This document shows, piece by piece, positions 1-8,696 of a stretch of DNA of 64,000 bases. How positions within the stretch are numbered: position 1 is the stretch's first letter; each line of letters begins with the position of its first letter. The translations under genes were made by a program, and so were the position numbers. The DNA lies in assembly GCF_000969825.1 (NCBI RefSeq), contig NZ_KQ033920.1, positions 747,114 through 811,113 of the forward strand. The letters run 5' to 3'. The DNA comes from Parabacteroides gordonii MS-1 = DSM 23371 (GTDB taxonomy: Bacteria > Bacteroidota > Bacteroidia > Bacteroidales > Tannerellaceae). Below the pieces are notes generated by a model that was given only the letters and a program-made list of their open reading frames with translations, searched no databases and was not told the DNA's origin.

Positions 1-842
1 ACTACACAGAGAAGTCTCTTTCCGTATACGATAAAGAGATCGACTACCTGCAACGGCTGCTCGAAGTAATGAAAGAGCAGAATGAGAAAGGAAATATATC
101 ATTGTTGGAGAAGTCGAGAATACAGGCGCTTCTTTTATCGCTGCAACAGGAGAGGAACGAGACTTCCAACCGGGTCATTTCCCTGCAGGGCGATATGAAG
201 TTATTATTGGGACTGAATGCAACCGAAGTGTTCGAGCCTGTTTTCGACGAAGCGGTATTGAAGCAGGTGGATATTGCCTCTATTCCTTTTATCGAACTGA
301 ACAACCGTCTGGCCGAACGTCCTGATATAAAGATGGCACGCACCAATATACAGGTTTCCCGTGCCAATGTAAGTTTGCAAAAGTCGCTTGCCTTTCCTGA
401 AGTCAGCCTGAAAGGAGCTTACGACCGGGCTGGTAATTTCTGCGACAACTACTTCGCTATCGGTTTGAGTGTCTCTGTCCCGATATTCAACCGTAACCAG
501 GGAAATATCAAATCTGCCCGCCTTTCCGTCCTGCAAAACACGAACAGGGAAGAGTTGGCGCGTAAGCAGGCGGAGAACGAACTTTTCACCAGCTATGCAC
601 GTCTGGAGAAGGCCGTCAAGCTCTATAATACATCCAACTACGAACTGGAACGTGATTTTGAAAAGATCATCGACGGAGTGAACAGCAATTACAGTAAACG
701 TAATATCAGCCTGCTCGAATTCATCGATTATTATCAGGCTTATAAAGAAACCTGCCTGCAACTCTATCAGACACAGAAGGATGTATTCCTCGCAATGGAA
801 GATATCAACACTGTAACAGGTAGCGATGTATTCAACTATTAA
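1..842 (+). CDS. TolC-family outer membrane efflux protein, C-terminal part
   Basis: The reading frame is open from base 3, so the gene begins upstream of the window; about 279 codons are visible. The protein would be the outer-membrane channel of a tripartite metal efflux pump, taking substrate from the RND pump and adaptor encoded next. The visible part has the long amphipathic helices and alternating polar pattern of the OEP fold, with an internal repeat typical of CusC/CzcC proteins (ARTNIQVSRANVSLQKS near the middle, then ARLEKAVKLYN). It ends 19 bases before the adaptor gene, so one transcript is likely. Family assignment rests on this pattern and on the neighbours; the signal peptide and N-terminal half cannot be seen. 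Confidence 0.85.
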   Translation, partial: YTEKSLSVYDKEIDYLQRLLEVMKEQNEKGNISLLEKSRIQALLLSLQQERNETSNRVISLQGDMKLLLGLNATEVFEPVFDEAVLKQVDIASIPFIELNNRLAERPDIKMARTNIQVSRANVSLQKSLAFPEVSLKGAYDRAGNFCDNYFAIGLSVSVPIFNRNQGNIKSARLSVLQNTNREELARKQAENELFTSYARLEKAVKLYNTSNYELERDFEKIIDGVNSNYSKRNISLLEFIDYYQAYKETCLQLYQTQKDVFLAMEDINTVTGSDVFNY

Positions 843-861
843 CGGATAACAAGATATAAAT

Positions 862-1950
862 ATGAAGAATAAGAATTGTATAGCATTAGCACTTTTACTA
901 CCCCTTCTTGTTGCCTGTGGCAGTAAGACTACCGGGGAAGAAGCCGGCACGGCCCCCCTTATGTTGACCGACAGCCTACAGAAAGTCGTATCTGTCGAAA
1001 CCGTGCATGAGATCCCTCTCAACAACGAACTGATCCTGAACGGCCGTGTCAGCTTCAACCCCGAACAAGTGGCAAATGTGTATCCTATCTTCGGTGGAAA
1101 TGTATCTGCTGTGAATGTGGAAGTAGGCGACTATGTGAAGAAGGGCGATATACTCGCCGTGATCCGCAGCAGCGAGGTGGCCGATTACGAAAAGCAACGC
1201 AAAGAGGCTGAACAGCAATCGATCCTGGCAAACCGTAATCTGGAAGCCGTAAAGGATATGTTCCGTAGCGGCATGTCGTCCGAGCGTGATGTGCTTCAGG
1301 CGGAACAGGAAGTGAGCAATGCGCGTGCCGAGCAAAAACGGATCGAAGAGGTTTATTCCATCTATCATATCTCTGGCAATTCAGTGTATGAGATAAAAGC
1401 GCCTGTATCCGGTTTTGTGATAGAGAAGAATGTAAGCCGTAACATGCAGATACGTTCTGACCAAACGGAGGAGTTGTTCACGATCTCCGGTCTGGATAAC
1501 GTGTGGGTGATGGCCGATGTGTACGAAAGCGATATCAGCAAGGTACGCGAAGGAGCTCCGGTACGTATCACCACGCTGGCATACAGGGACAAGGAGTTTA
1601 CCGGAACGATAGACAAAGTATATAACATCCTGAACGACGAAAGTAAGACCATGAGCGTACGTGTCAAACTGAAGAACGACGACTATATGCTTAAACCTGC
1701 TATGTTTACTAATGTCTATGTACAAAACAACCAGGAAGGGGAGGTGATGCCCTGCGTAAATTCCCGCGCCGTCATCTTCGAGAACGGCCGCCATTATGTC
1801 GTATGTATCGACGCAAATAATGAACTGCATGCCTGCGAAGTGACCGTGTTCAAGCAGACAGAGAAGAACTGCTACCTGCAATCCGGGCTGAAAGAGGGCG
1901 ACCGTATCATCGACAAGAACGCACTTCTGGTTTATAACGCTTTAAAGTAA
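862..1950 (+). CDS. RND efflux periplasmic adaptor (HlyD/CzcB family) lipoprotein
   Basis: A 362-residue membrane-fusion protein that bridges inner-membrane pump and outer-membrane channel. The N-terminus is a lipoprotein signal with lipobox LVAC and lipidated Cys19. A biotinyl-lipoyl half-motif follows (VNVEVGDYVKKGDILAVI), then a helical hairpin (about residues 105-150), the second lipoyl half (EIKAPVSGFVIEKNV), a beta-barrel domain and a membrane-proximal domain. No His/Met-rich metal-binding tail is evident. It lies 19 bases after the channel gene and 7 bases before the pump gene, which supports one operon. HlyD-family membership is clear; the exact metal is not shown by this subunit. Confidence 0.92.
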   Translation: MKNKNCIALALLLPLLVACGSKTTGEEAGTAPLMLTDSLQKVVSVETVHEIPLNNELILNGRVSFNPEQVANVYPIFGGNVSAVNVEVGDYVKKGDILAVIRSSEVADYEKQRKEAEQQSILANRNLEAVKDMFRSGMSSERDVLQAEQEVSNARAEQKRIEEVYSIYHISGNSVYEIKAPVSGFVIEKNVSRNMQIRSDQTEELFTISGLDNVWVMADVYESDISKVREGAPVRITTLAYRDKEFTGTIDKVYNILNDESKTMSVRVKLKNDDYMLKPAMFTNVYVQNNQEGEVMPCVNSRAVIFENGRHYVVCIDANNELHACEVTVFKQTEKNCYLQSGLKEGDRIIDKNALLVYNALK

Positions 1951-1957
1951 CCGAACC

Positions 1958-4900
1958 ATGCACAAATTCATAGATAACATAATAGCCTTCTCGCTGAAGA
2001 ATAAATTCTTTATCTTCTTCTGCACCGTCATTGCCATTATCGCCGGTGCCGTCAGCTTTATCCATACCCCTGTCGACGCTTTTCCCGACGTGACCAATAC
2101 GAAGGTTACGATCATAACCCAATGGCCGGGACGCAGTGCGGAAGAGATAGAGAAGTTTATTACCATCCCCATCGAGATAGCCATGAACCCGGTACAGAAA
2201 AAGACGGATATCCGTAGTACCACGTTGTTCGGGCTCTCGGTGATCAATGTGATGTTTGATGATGATGCCGACGATTTCTACGCCCGCCAACAAGTATATA
2301 ACCTGTTGAATGACGCCGACTTACCGGAAGGTGTTACACCGGAAGTTCAACCTCAGTACGGCCCTACGGGTGAGATATTCCGTTATACCTTGCGAAGCGA
2401 TAAGCGTTCCGTCCGTGAGTTGAAGACATTCCAGGATTGGGTGATCGAAAGGAAGCTGCGTGCCGTTCCCGGAGTGGCGGATATCGTGAGCTTTGGCGGT
2501 GAAGTAAAGACCTTTGAAGTGAGTGTCAATCCGAACCAACTGATTAATTATAACGTAACAACACTGGAGCTTTACGACGCTATTGCCAAGAGTAATATTA
2601 ATGTAGGGGGCGACGTGATCACCAAGAGTTCGCAGGCCTACGTTGTTCGTGGTATCGGCCTGATCAACGATACGAAAGAGATCGAGAACATTGTCGTGAA
2701 GAACATTAACGGTACGCCTATCCTGGTGAAACATCTGGCAAGCGTACACGAGTCGAGTCTGCCGCGTCTGGGTCAGGTAGGCCGGATGGATGAAGACGAT
2801 GTTGTGCAGGGAATCGTAGTCATGCGGAAAGGGGAGAACCCCGGCGAGGTGATCGCGGCATTAAAAGATAAGATAGCCGATATACAGGAAAACGCCCTGC
2901 CGGAAGACGTGAAGATCGTCGCTTTCTATGACCGTGAAGACCTGGTAGATCTTGCCGTACGTACCGTAACGCATAACCTTATCGAAGGTATTTTACTTGT
3001 GACTTTCATTGTGTTGATTTTTATGGCAGACTGGCGTACAACGGTGATCGTATCCATTATCATCCCGTTGGCGCTGCTCTTTGCCTTTATCTGCCTGCGG
3101 GCCATGGGCATGAGTGCCAACCTGCTTTCGATGGGGGCGATCGACTTCGGTATTATTATCGACGGGGCGGTCGTAATGGTGGAAGGTCTCTTTGTGGCAC
3201 TCGACAAAAAAGCGCGCGAGGTCGGTATGCCGGCATTCAACGTGATGAGCAAAATGGGATTGATCCGCCATACGGCAAAAGACCGGGCAAAAGCGGTATT
3301 CTTCTCCAAACTGATTATTATTACGGCTTTAGTTCCCATCTTCGCTTTCCAAAAAGTAGAAGGGAAGATGTTCAGTCCGCTGGCTTATACGTTGGGATTT
3401 GCCTTGCTGGGGGCTTTGATATTTACGTTGACGCTGGTGCCTGTGCTCTCGTCGATGCTGTTGAAAAAGAATGTGCGTGAAAAGCATAACCCGTTCCTGT
3501 CGTGGGTAAACCGGGTATCCGTTTCTATATTTGACCGTTGCCATGCCCACAAGAAAGCGACGATCGGCATTGCTTCCCTGGTGGCTGCCGTCGGCTTGTG
3601 GAGCTTTACGCTGTTGGGTACAGAGTTTCTTCCCCAACTGAACGAAGGTTCGATCTATATCCGTGCCACCTTGCCGCAAAGTATCTCGCTCGATGAGTCC
3701 GTCAAACTGGCCAACCAGATGCGTCGTGAACTGGCTTCTTATCCGGAAGTGCGCCAGGTTCTTTCGCAAACGGGACGCCCTAACGACGGTACGGATGCTA
3801 CCGGCTTCTACAACATCGAATTTCATGTAGACATCTATCCCGAAAAGAAATGGGAAAGTAAACTCACCAAAGCCCAATTAATAGAGAAGATGGAAGACAA
3901 CCTGGCAATCTATCCGGGCGTCGACTTCAACTTCTCCCAACCTATTACCGATAATGTGGAGGAAGCGGCCAGCGGCGTAAAGGGTTCTATTGCCGTGAAG
4001 GTATTCGGTAAAGACCTGTATGAATCGGAGAAGAAAGCGGTGGAAGTCTACAAAGTCCTGCAAACTGTTGAAGGCATCGAAGACCTCGGGGTGATCCGTA
4101 ATATCGGACAACCGGAGTTGCGTATCGAACTCGATGAGTCGCGCCTGGCCCGTTACGGTGTGGCCAAGGAAGATGTGCAGTCGATTATCGAGATGGCGAT
4201 AGGCGGTAAGAGTGCTTCCCTGCTTTATGAAGATGAACGGAAGTTCAATATCATGGTTCGCTATGAATCCTCTTTCCGTCGGAGCGAGAACGAGATCGGA
4301 AAGATACTTGTCCCTGCCCGCGACGGCACAATGGTTCCCATCAAGGAACTGGCTGATATCCATACAATCACCGGCCCGCTGATCATCTACCGTGACAATC
4401 ATGCCCGTTTCTGTGCCGTGAAGTTCTCTGTCCGTGGACGCGATATGGGAACGGCGGTAGCCGAAGCCCAGCAGAAAGTGAACAAACAGGTAAAACTCCC
4501 CGACGGCTATACGTTGAAATGGACGGGAGACTTCGAGAACCAACAACGTGCCACCAAACGGCTGGCACAGGTCGTTCCCGTCAGTATCGCCATTATTTTC
4601 GTGATCCTGTTCGTGCTGTTCGGCAATGCCCGCGATGCAGGGCTGGTGTTATTGAATGTGCCTTATGCAGCGGTAGGAGGGATCATCGCCCTTTTAATTA
4701 CCCGCTTCAACTTCTCTATTTCGGCCGGAATCGGTTTCATCGCCCTGTTCGGTATCTGTATCCAGAACGGGGTTATCATGATCTCCGACATCAAAGGGAA
4801 CCTGAAGGCACGGACGCCTTTGCCGGATGCCGTCAAACTAAGTGTGAAAGACCGGGTGCGTTCCGTATTGATGACGGCTTCAATGGCAGCAATCGGCCTG

Positions 4901-5083
4901 ATGCCGGCAGCGCTCAGTCACGGTATAGGCTCCGAAAGTCAGCGTCCGCTTGCCATTGTAATCATTGGAGGACTGATAGGGGCTACTTTCTTTACCCTCT
5001 TCGTCTTTCCGCTGATGGTAGAAGCTTTTTACAGCCGGATGCTGTATGATAAAGACGGAAAGTTATTACAACGTAGATTGTAA
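1958..5083 (+). CDS. czcA: CzcA/CusA-family heavy-metal RND efflux pump
   Basis: A 1041-residue inner-membrane proton/metal antiporter of normal length for the family, with the usual 12-helix plan: an N-terminal helix, two large periplasmic loops (about residues 35-335 and 555-860) and two bundles of membrane helices. The N-terminal PVDAFPDVTN motif is typical of heavy-metal RND pumps. The fourth membrane helix carries DFGIIIDGAVVMVE with D396 and D402, the proton-relay pattern of divalent-cation (Zn/Co/Ni/Cd) pumps rather than the AIG..VDA type of Cu/Ag pumps. The Asn usually after VE is Gly here. Third gene of the pump operon, followed by a two-component system that probably senses the metal. 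The divalent specificity is inferred from the helix-4 motif. Confidence 0.93.
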   Translation: MHKFIDNIIAFSLKNKFFIFFCTVIAIIAGAVSFIHTPVDAFPDVTNTKVTIITQWPGRSAEEIEKFITIPIEIAMNPVQKKTDIRSTTLFGLSVINVMFDDDADDFYARQQVYNLLNDADLPEGVTPEVQPQYGPTGEIFRYTLRSDKRSVRELKTFQDWVIERKLRAVPGVADIVSFGGEVKTFEVSVNPNQLINYNVTTLELYDAIAKSNINVGGDVITKSSQAYVVRGIGLINDTKEIENIVVKNINGTPILVKHLASVHESSLPRLGQVGRMDEDDVVQGIVVMRKGENPGEVIAALKDKIADIQENALPEDVKIVAFYDREDLVDLAVRTVTHNLIEGILLVTFIVLIFMADWRTTVIVSIIIPLALLFAFICLRAMGMSANLLSMGAIDFGIIIDGAVVMVEGLFVALDKKAREVGMPAFNVMSKMGLIRHTAKDRAKAVFFSKLIIITALVPIFAFQKVEGKMFSPLAYTLGFALLGALIFTLTLVPVLSSMLLKKNVREKHNPFLSWVNRVSVSIFDRCHAHKKATIGIASLVAAVGLWSFTLLGTEFLPQLNEGSIYIRATLPQSISLDESVKLANQMRRELASYPEVRQVLSQTGRPNDGTDATGFYNIEFHVDIYPEKKWESKLTKAQLIEKMEDNLAIYPGVDFNFSQPITDNVEEAASGVKGSIAVKVFGKDLYESEKKAVEVYKVLQTVEGIEDLGVIRNIGQPELRIELDESRLARYGVAKEDVQSIIEMAIGGKSASLLYEDERKFNIMVRYESSFRRSENEIGKILVPARDGTMVPIKELADIHTITGPLIIYRDNHARFCAVKFSVRGRDMGTAVAEAQQKVNKQVKLPDGYTLKWTGDFENQQRATKRLAQVVPVSIAIIFVILFVLFGNARDAGLVLLNVPYAAVGGIIALLITRFNFSISAGIGFIALFGICIQNGVIMISDIKGNLKARTPLPDAVKLSVKDRVRSVLMTASMAAIGLMPAALSHGIGSESQRPLAIVIIGGLIGATFFTLFVFPLMVEAFYSRMLYDKDGKLLQRRL

Positions 5084-5087
5084 ATAG

Positions 5088-5095
5088 TATATTTG
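5088..5095 (+). promoter_or_regulatory. Probable -7 promoter element before the response regulator
   Basis: TATATTTG matches the Bacteroidetes -7 consensus TAnnTTTG exactly, about 47 bases before the regulator start. No good -33 TTTG is seen at the right distance, so the two-component genes may also be read from the pump operon promoter. Confidence 0.4.
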
Positions 5096-5142
5096 TAGTC
5101 GGAAGGGACTTTTGAAATAGGATATAGTTAATAAAAGATCAG

Positions 5143-5820
5143 ATGGCTAAGATATTATTGGTAGAAGATGAAGTGAATATCGCCTCATTCATAGAGCGGG
5201 GCTTACAGGAGTTCGGGCATGAGGTCAGCGTTGCCTACGATGGCATGGCGGCCTGGGAGTTACTACGGAATGAGAATTTCCAATTCCTGATCTTGGATAT
5301 AATCATGCCCAAGATGAACGGCTTGCAGCTGTGCCGCCAGTATCGTCAATTGTATGGCTATCAGTCGCCGGTCATCATGCTAACGGCTCTGGGGACGACC
5401 GACGATATCGTTAACGGCCTGGATGCCGGAGCCGACGATTATCTGGTCAAGCCCTTCAGTTTCCAGGAACTGGAAGCCCGCATAAAAGCTCTTTTACGCC
5501 GGTCGGGAACGGATGCAGGTACAAGTACCCTGCAATGCGGCGATCTGAGTCTCGATCCGAACGGACACCGGGCAATACGTGGAAATACGGCGATCGACCT
5601 GACCGTAAAAGAATATCGCCTGCTGGAATACTTCATCCTGAACCAGGGAACTGCCTTGAATCGTCTGACCTTGTTGAAGCATGTCTGGGATAAGGACTTC
5701 GATACGAATACGAATGTCGTGGATGTCTACGTAAATTATCTCCGAAGTAAAATAGACAAGGATTTCGACCATAAACTGATCCGTACCGTTGTCGGTGTCG
5801 GCTATATGATGGAAGCATGA
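5143..5820 (+). CDS. OmpR-family response regulator
   Basis: A 225-residue regulator with an N-terminal receiver domain (acidic pocket EDE near residue 10, phospho-acceptor D52 in LILDIIMPK, conserved Lys in LVKPFSF) and a C-terminal winged-helix DNA-binding domain (LTVKEYRLLEYF ... VDVYVNYLRSKID ... TVVGVGYMM). The stop codon overlaps the start of the kinase gene (ATGA), so the pair is translationally coupled. Its place right after a metal efflux operon suggests a CzcR/CusR-like role switching the pump on when metal rises; that role is inferred from context only. Confidence 0.93.
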   Translation: MAKILLVEDEVNIASFIERGLQEFGHEVSVAYDGMAAWELLRNENFQFLILDIIMPKMNGLQLCRQYRQLYGYQSPVIMLTALGTTDDIVNGLDAGADDYLVKPFSFQELEARIKALLRRSGTDAGTSTLQCGDLSLDPNGHRAIRGNTAIDLTVKEYRLLEYFILNQGTALNRLTLLKHVWDKDFDTNTNVVDVYVNYLRSKIDKDFDHKLIRTVVGVGYMMEA

Positions 5821-6995
5821 AGACAGGAAACAAGATCGCATTCTTTTATACGGCAATAACGGTCGGTGTCATTGCCATCGTCACGGTTGCTTTCTATTTC
5901 ATCGCCACCAATTATATCAGCCGCCTGTATTACTCTTATCTGACGGAAAAGGCTTATGCCACCGCAGAGAAGCATTGGGAAAAGGATGAAGTAGACGAGG
6001 AAAGTTATGCCCGCATACAAAAACGGTATGAAGATACGTTGCCGGTAGCGACCGAGATACTGCTGAATGCCGATAGTATTGCCGAAACGCGCACTACATT
6101 ATCGATCTATATGACGGAGAAAGAGATTGCCCGCCTTTATTCCGGCGAAGTGATCACTTTCCACGAAAAGGAGAAGATGGGGGCTGCCCTTTACTATCCG
6201 GATAATGAAGGTAACTTTATCGTCCTGGTGATATCCAATAACCAGTATGGCGGTGATATCCAGCAGCGTATCGGCTGGCTATTACTGGCTTTGATCGTTA
6301 TAAGTGCCGTCCTGATCTATTTTGTCGGCAAGCTATATGCCACCCGCATGGTAGACCGTATCGATGCTGCCTACCAGAGTGAAAAGGCTTTTATCAGCAA
6401 CGCTTCGCATGAGTTGAACAATCCGCTTACGGCCATACAGGGAGAATGTGAGATCAGCCTGCTGAAGGAGCGTACACCTGCCGAATACCAGGCTGCATTA
6501 AAACGTATCGCATCCGAAACCAGACGCATCATCCAGCTGATGAAGCATCTTCTTTTCCTGTCCCACGGCGATAAGGAGATACTAAAGAATGCGACTGAAA
6601 CGATCATGTTGGCCGACTTCCTGATGCAATTTGTCGGTAACCGCATCCGGTTTACTACCGATACTTTCGCTTTTTGCCTGAATGCAAACCCGCATCTGTT
6701 GAAGATGGCAATAGGAAATATCCTGAATAATGCCTGCAAATACTCTGGAGAAGAACCGGTTGAAATGCGTCTGCGTGGTTCCGTCCTCGAAATCAAAGAT
6801 ACGGGAATAGGTATTCCACCGGAGGAACTGAAGCGTGTTTACCAGCCTTTCTACCGTGCCACCAACACCCGCGAGTTTGCCGGACATGGGATAGGACTGA
6901 GTTTATCCCTGCGCATTCTATCTACATATGGTGCTAAAGTAGACATCGATTCCGAGGTAAATAAAGGTACAAAAGTAACTATAGACTTTGGATAA
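5817..6995 (+). CDS. Sensor histidine kinase paired with the metal-efflux regulator
   Basis: A 392-residue membrane kinase. It has a first membrane segment at residues 8-30, a periplasmic sensor of about 125 residues, a second segment near residues 152-172, a HisKA domain with H198 in the H box (SHELNNPLTA), and a HATPase_c domain with N box (NILNNACKYS), G1 (DTGIGIPPEE) and G2 (GHGIGLSL) motifs. The Arg/Thr of the usual HELRTP is Asn-Asn here, which is tolerated in the family. It overlaps the response-regulator gene by 4 bases. Metal sensing is inferred from the neighbours; no His/Met cluster stands out in the periplasmic loop. Confidence 0.92.
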   Translation: MKTGNKIAFFYTAITVGVIAIVTVAFYFIATNYISRLYYSYLTEKAYATAEKHWEKDEVDEESYARIQKRYEDTLPVATEILLNADSIAETRTTLSIYMTEKEIARLYSGEVITFHEKEKMGAALYYPDNEGNFIVLVISNNQYGGDIQQRIGWLLLALIVISAVLIYFVGKLYATRMVDRIDAAYQSEKAFISNASHELNNPLTAIQGECEISLLKERTPAEYQAALKRIASETRRIIQLMKHLLFLSHGDKEILKNATETIMLADFLMQFVGNRIRFTTDTFAFCLNANPHLLKMAIGNILNNACKYSGEEPVEMRLRGSVLEIKDTGIGIPPEELKRVYQPFYRATNTREFAGHGIGLSLSLRILSTYGAKVDIDSEVNKGTKVTIDFG

Positions 6996-7012
6996 TAATA
7001 GATACCTTATTT

Positions 7013-7043
7013 TTTGTTTGTTGGGAAATAATCTTTATCTTTG
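7013..7043 (+). promoter_or_regulatory. Promoter for the small membrane protein pair
   Basis: TATCTTTG at 7036-7043 is a perfect -7 element. TTTG at 7013-7016 lies 19 bases upstream as the -33 element. Transcription would start near 7050, about 26 bases before the first small gene. Confidence 0.65.
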
Positions 7044-7075
7044 ACGCAGTATTTAACAACTAAAACCCGGTTACT

Positions 7076-7276
7076 ATGAGTGTAAAAGAAAAAGCAGGAG
7101 AGTTTTTCCTTGATATTGCTAAATTGGTATTTGGAGGAATTATTCTCAGTGGTATTGTAAATGAACCTATTAATAAATGGGTTATCTATAGTTTAGGAGT
7201 ATTCTTCTCATTTTTATTAATAATGATTGGATTTGTTTTGATTGATAGTTCTAAAAAGAAGGAGGTAAAGTCATGA
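7076..7276 (+). CDS. Small two-helix membrane protein
   Basis: A 66-residue protein with two hydrophobic stretches (about residues 12-27 and 34-57) separated by a short polar turn (NEPINKW) and ended by a lysine-rich tail (SSKKKEVKS). It resembles short uncharacterised Bacteroidales membrane proteins; I cannot assign a function. It has its own strong promoter and its stop overlaps the start of the next tiny gene by 4 bases (ATGA), so the two are coupled and probably made as partners. The clean promoter, coupling and terminator argue for real genes despite their size. Confidence 0.65.
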   Translation: MSVKEKAGEFFLDIAKLVFGGIILSGIVNEPINKWVIYSLGVFFSFLLIMIGFVLIDSSKKKEVKS

Positions 7277-7407
7277 ATATCTATGTATATATGATCCTTT
7301 CGGTTATAATTGTAACCGTGTTATCTTTTGTCAAGTGGGTAGATATAAGGGATCGCAAACTGGAAGAAAAGAAACGGGAAAAAGAGAAACAAAATTCTAA
7401 CGAATAA
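7273..7407 (+). CDS. Tiny single-pass membrane protein
   Basis: A 44-residue reading frame that starts inside the stop codon of the preceding small gene. Residues 3-20 form one hydrophobic segment (YVYMILSVIIVTVLSFV), followed by a highly charged tail rich in Lys, Glu and Arg. The start is fixed by the ATGA overlap and the end is followed within 10 bases by an intrinsic terminator. No family is recognised. A role as partner subunit of the 66-residue protein is inferred from coupling only. Confidence 0.5.
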   Translation: MNIYVYMILSVIIVTVLSFVKWVDIRDRKLEEKKREKEKQNSNE

Positions 7408-7414
7408 TTTCATC

Positions 7415-7451
7415 GGGCCCTGCTAAATAATACTTAGCGGGGCCTGTTATT
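7415..7451 (+). terminator. Intrinsic terminator after the small membrane pair
   Basis: A 12-bp stem (7415-7426 with 7434-7445, two G-U pairs) with a 7-base loop, followed by a T-rich tail (GTTATTTT). Confidence 0.85.
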
Positions 7452-7609
7452 TTCAGATCTTCGGGACGTACTCCTTCCGCTTCTTCGGTAATCATCGATC
7501 TGCAATTTACCTATGATTACATTGTAGAAAAGTAGTGCTTTTATTTATAATTGTGACTGTCTTTTCAACATTCGGTACATTTAATCTGTTTTAATAAAAA
7601 ACAAATAAT

Positions 7610-8608
7610 ATGTCATATAAGATCGCATTTTTTGGAGCTAAACCGTACGATATAGCTTCTTTCGATAAAGTAAACGAAAAGTATAATTATGATATCCGGT
7701 ATTACAAAGGGCATCTTAATCCCAACAATGTCGTTCTGACTCAGGATGCCGATGCAGTTTGTATCTTCGTCAATGATACAGCCGATGCAACGGTTATAAA
7801 CGCATTGGTCGAGAACGATGTCAAGCTTCTGGCATTGCGATGCGCCGGTTTTAATAATGTAGACCTGGCAGCAGCAAAAGATAAGCTTCCGGTTGTACGT
7901 GTCCCGGCTTATTCGCCCTATGCAGTGGCCGAGTACTCACTGGCATTAATGCTTTCGTTAAATCGCAAGATACATCGGGCCTACTGGCGTACCCGCGACG
8001 GGAACTTCTCATTAAACGGCCTGATGGGGTTCGATATGCACGGTAAGACGATTGGTATAATCGGAACAGGAAAGATCGCAAAGATATTGATCAAAATACT
8101 GAAAGGTTTTGGTATGCGCATCCTGGCTTATGACGTCTTCCCGGATCATAAATTTGCCGAAGAAGAAGGAATCACCTATACGACACTCGACGAATTGTAC
8201 CGTGAATCGGATATTATTTCGCTGCATTGCCCGCTGACGGAAGAAACCCGTTATCTCATCAACGACAGCTCGATCGATAAAATGAAAGACGGTGTGATGA
8301 TCATTAACACCGGCCGTGGACAACTGATCCATACCAATGCACTGATAGAAGGACTGAAAGAAAAGAAGATTTCGGCAGCCGGACTGGATGTGTACGAAGA
8401 GGAAGGTGATTACTTCTACGAAGATAAATCCGACAAAATTATTGACGATGACGTACTGGCACGCCTGCTGTCATTCAATAATGTGATCGTCACTTCGCAT
8501 CAGGCCTTCTTTACCAAAGAAGCCATGCAAAATATTGCAGAAACGACCTTACAGAATATCGAAGACTTCCGTCTGAATCGTCCGTTAGTGAACGAAGTTA
8601 TTCTATAA
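7610..8608 (+). CDS. D-2-hydroxyacid dehydrogenase, D-lactate dehydrogenase-like
   Basis: A 332-residue NAD-dependent enzyme that interconverts a 2-oxoacid such as pyruvate and its D-2-hydroxy form, typically regenerating NAD in fermentation. The dinucleotide-binding loop GIIGTG sits at residues 149-154. The catalytic trio is visible as Arg in INTGRGQ, Glu in DVYEEEG and His in VTSHQAF. The length and the C-terminal TSHQAFFTKEA segment match LdhA-type proteins. It is a single-gene unit between two intrinsic terminators. A weak -7-like TACATTTA lies at 7576-7583. Substrate is inferred from family resemblance. Confidence 0.9.
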   Translation: MSYKIAFFGAKPYDIASFDKVNEKYNYDIRYYKGHLNPNNVVLTQDADAVCIFVNDTADATVINALVENDVKLLALRCAGFNNVDLAAAKDKLPVVRVPAYSPYAVAEYSLALMLSLNRKIHRAYWRTRDGNFSLNGLMGFDMHGKTIGIIGTGKIAKILIKILKGFGMRILAYDVFPDHKFAEEEGITYTTLDELYRESDIISLHCPLTEETRYLINDSSIDKMKDGVMIINTGRGQLIHTNALIEGLKEKKISAAGLDVYEEEGDYFYEDKSDKIIDDDVLARLLSFNNVIVTSHQAFFTKEAMQNIAETTLQNIEDFRLNRPLVNEVIL

Positions 8609-8648
8609 ACAGACTATTTTTTTATCGCTGATTTATTATATTTTTGTG

Positions 8649-8683
8649 GCCATTGTCCGGTGTGAACCGAGCAATGGCTTTTT
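8649..8683 (+). terminator. Hairpin terminator between the dehydrogenase and patatin genes
   Basis: A 7-bp outer stem (GCCATTG/CAATGGC) continues into a 4-bp inner stem (CGGT/ACCG) with a GTGA loop, then TTTTT. It ends 14 bases before the patatin start. A -7-like TATTTTTG at 8639-8646 lies directly upstream, so the hairpin could alternatively sit in the patatin leader as an attenuator. Confidence 0.75.
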
Positions 8684-8696
8684 AAATGAATGAATT

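Noticed and set aside
204-1058. A 284-codon minus-strand frame over the efflux genes
   Set aside because: It is the complement of two clear plus-strand genes and has no recognisable domain.
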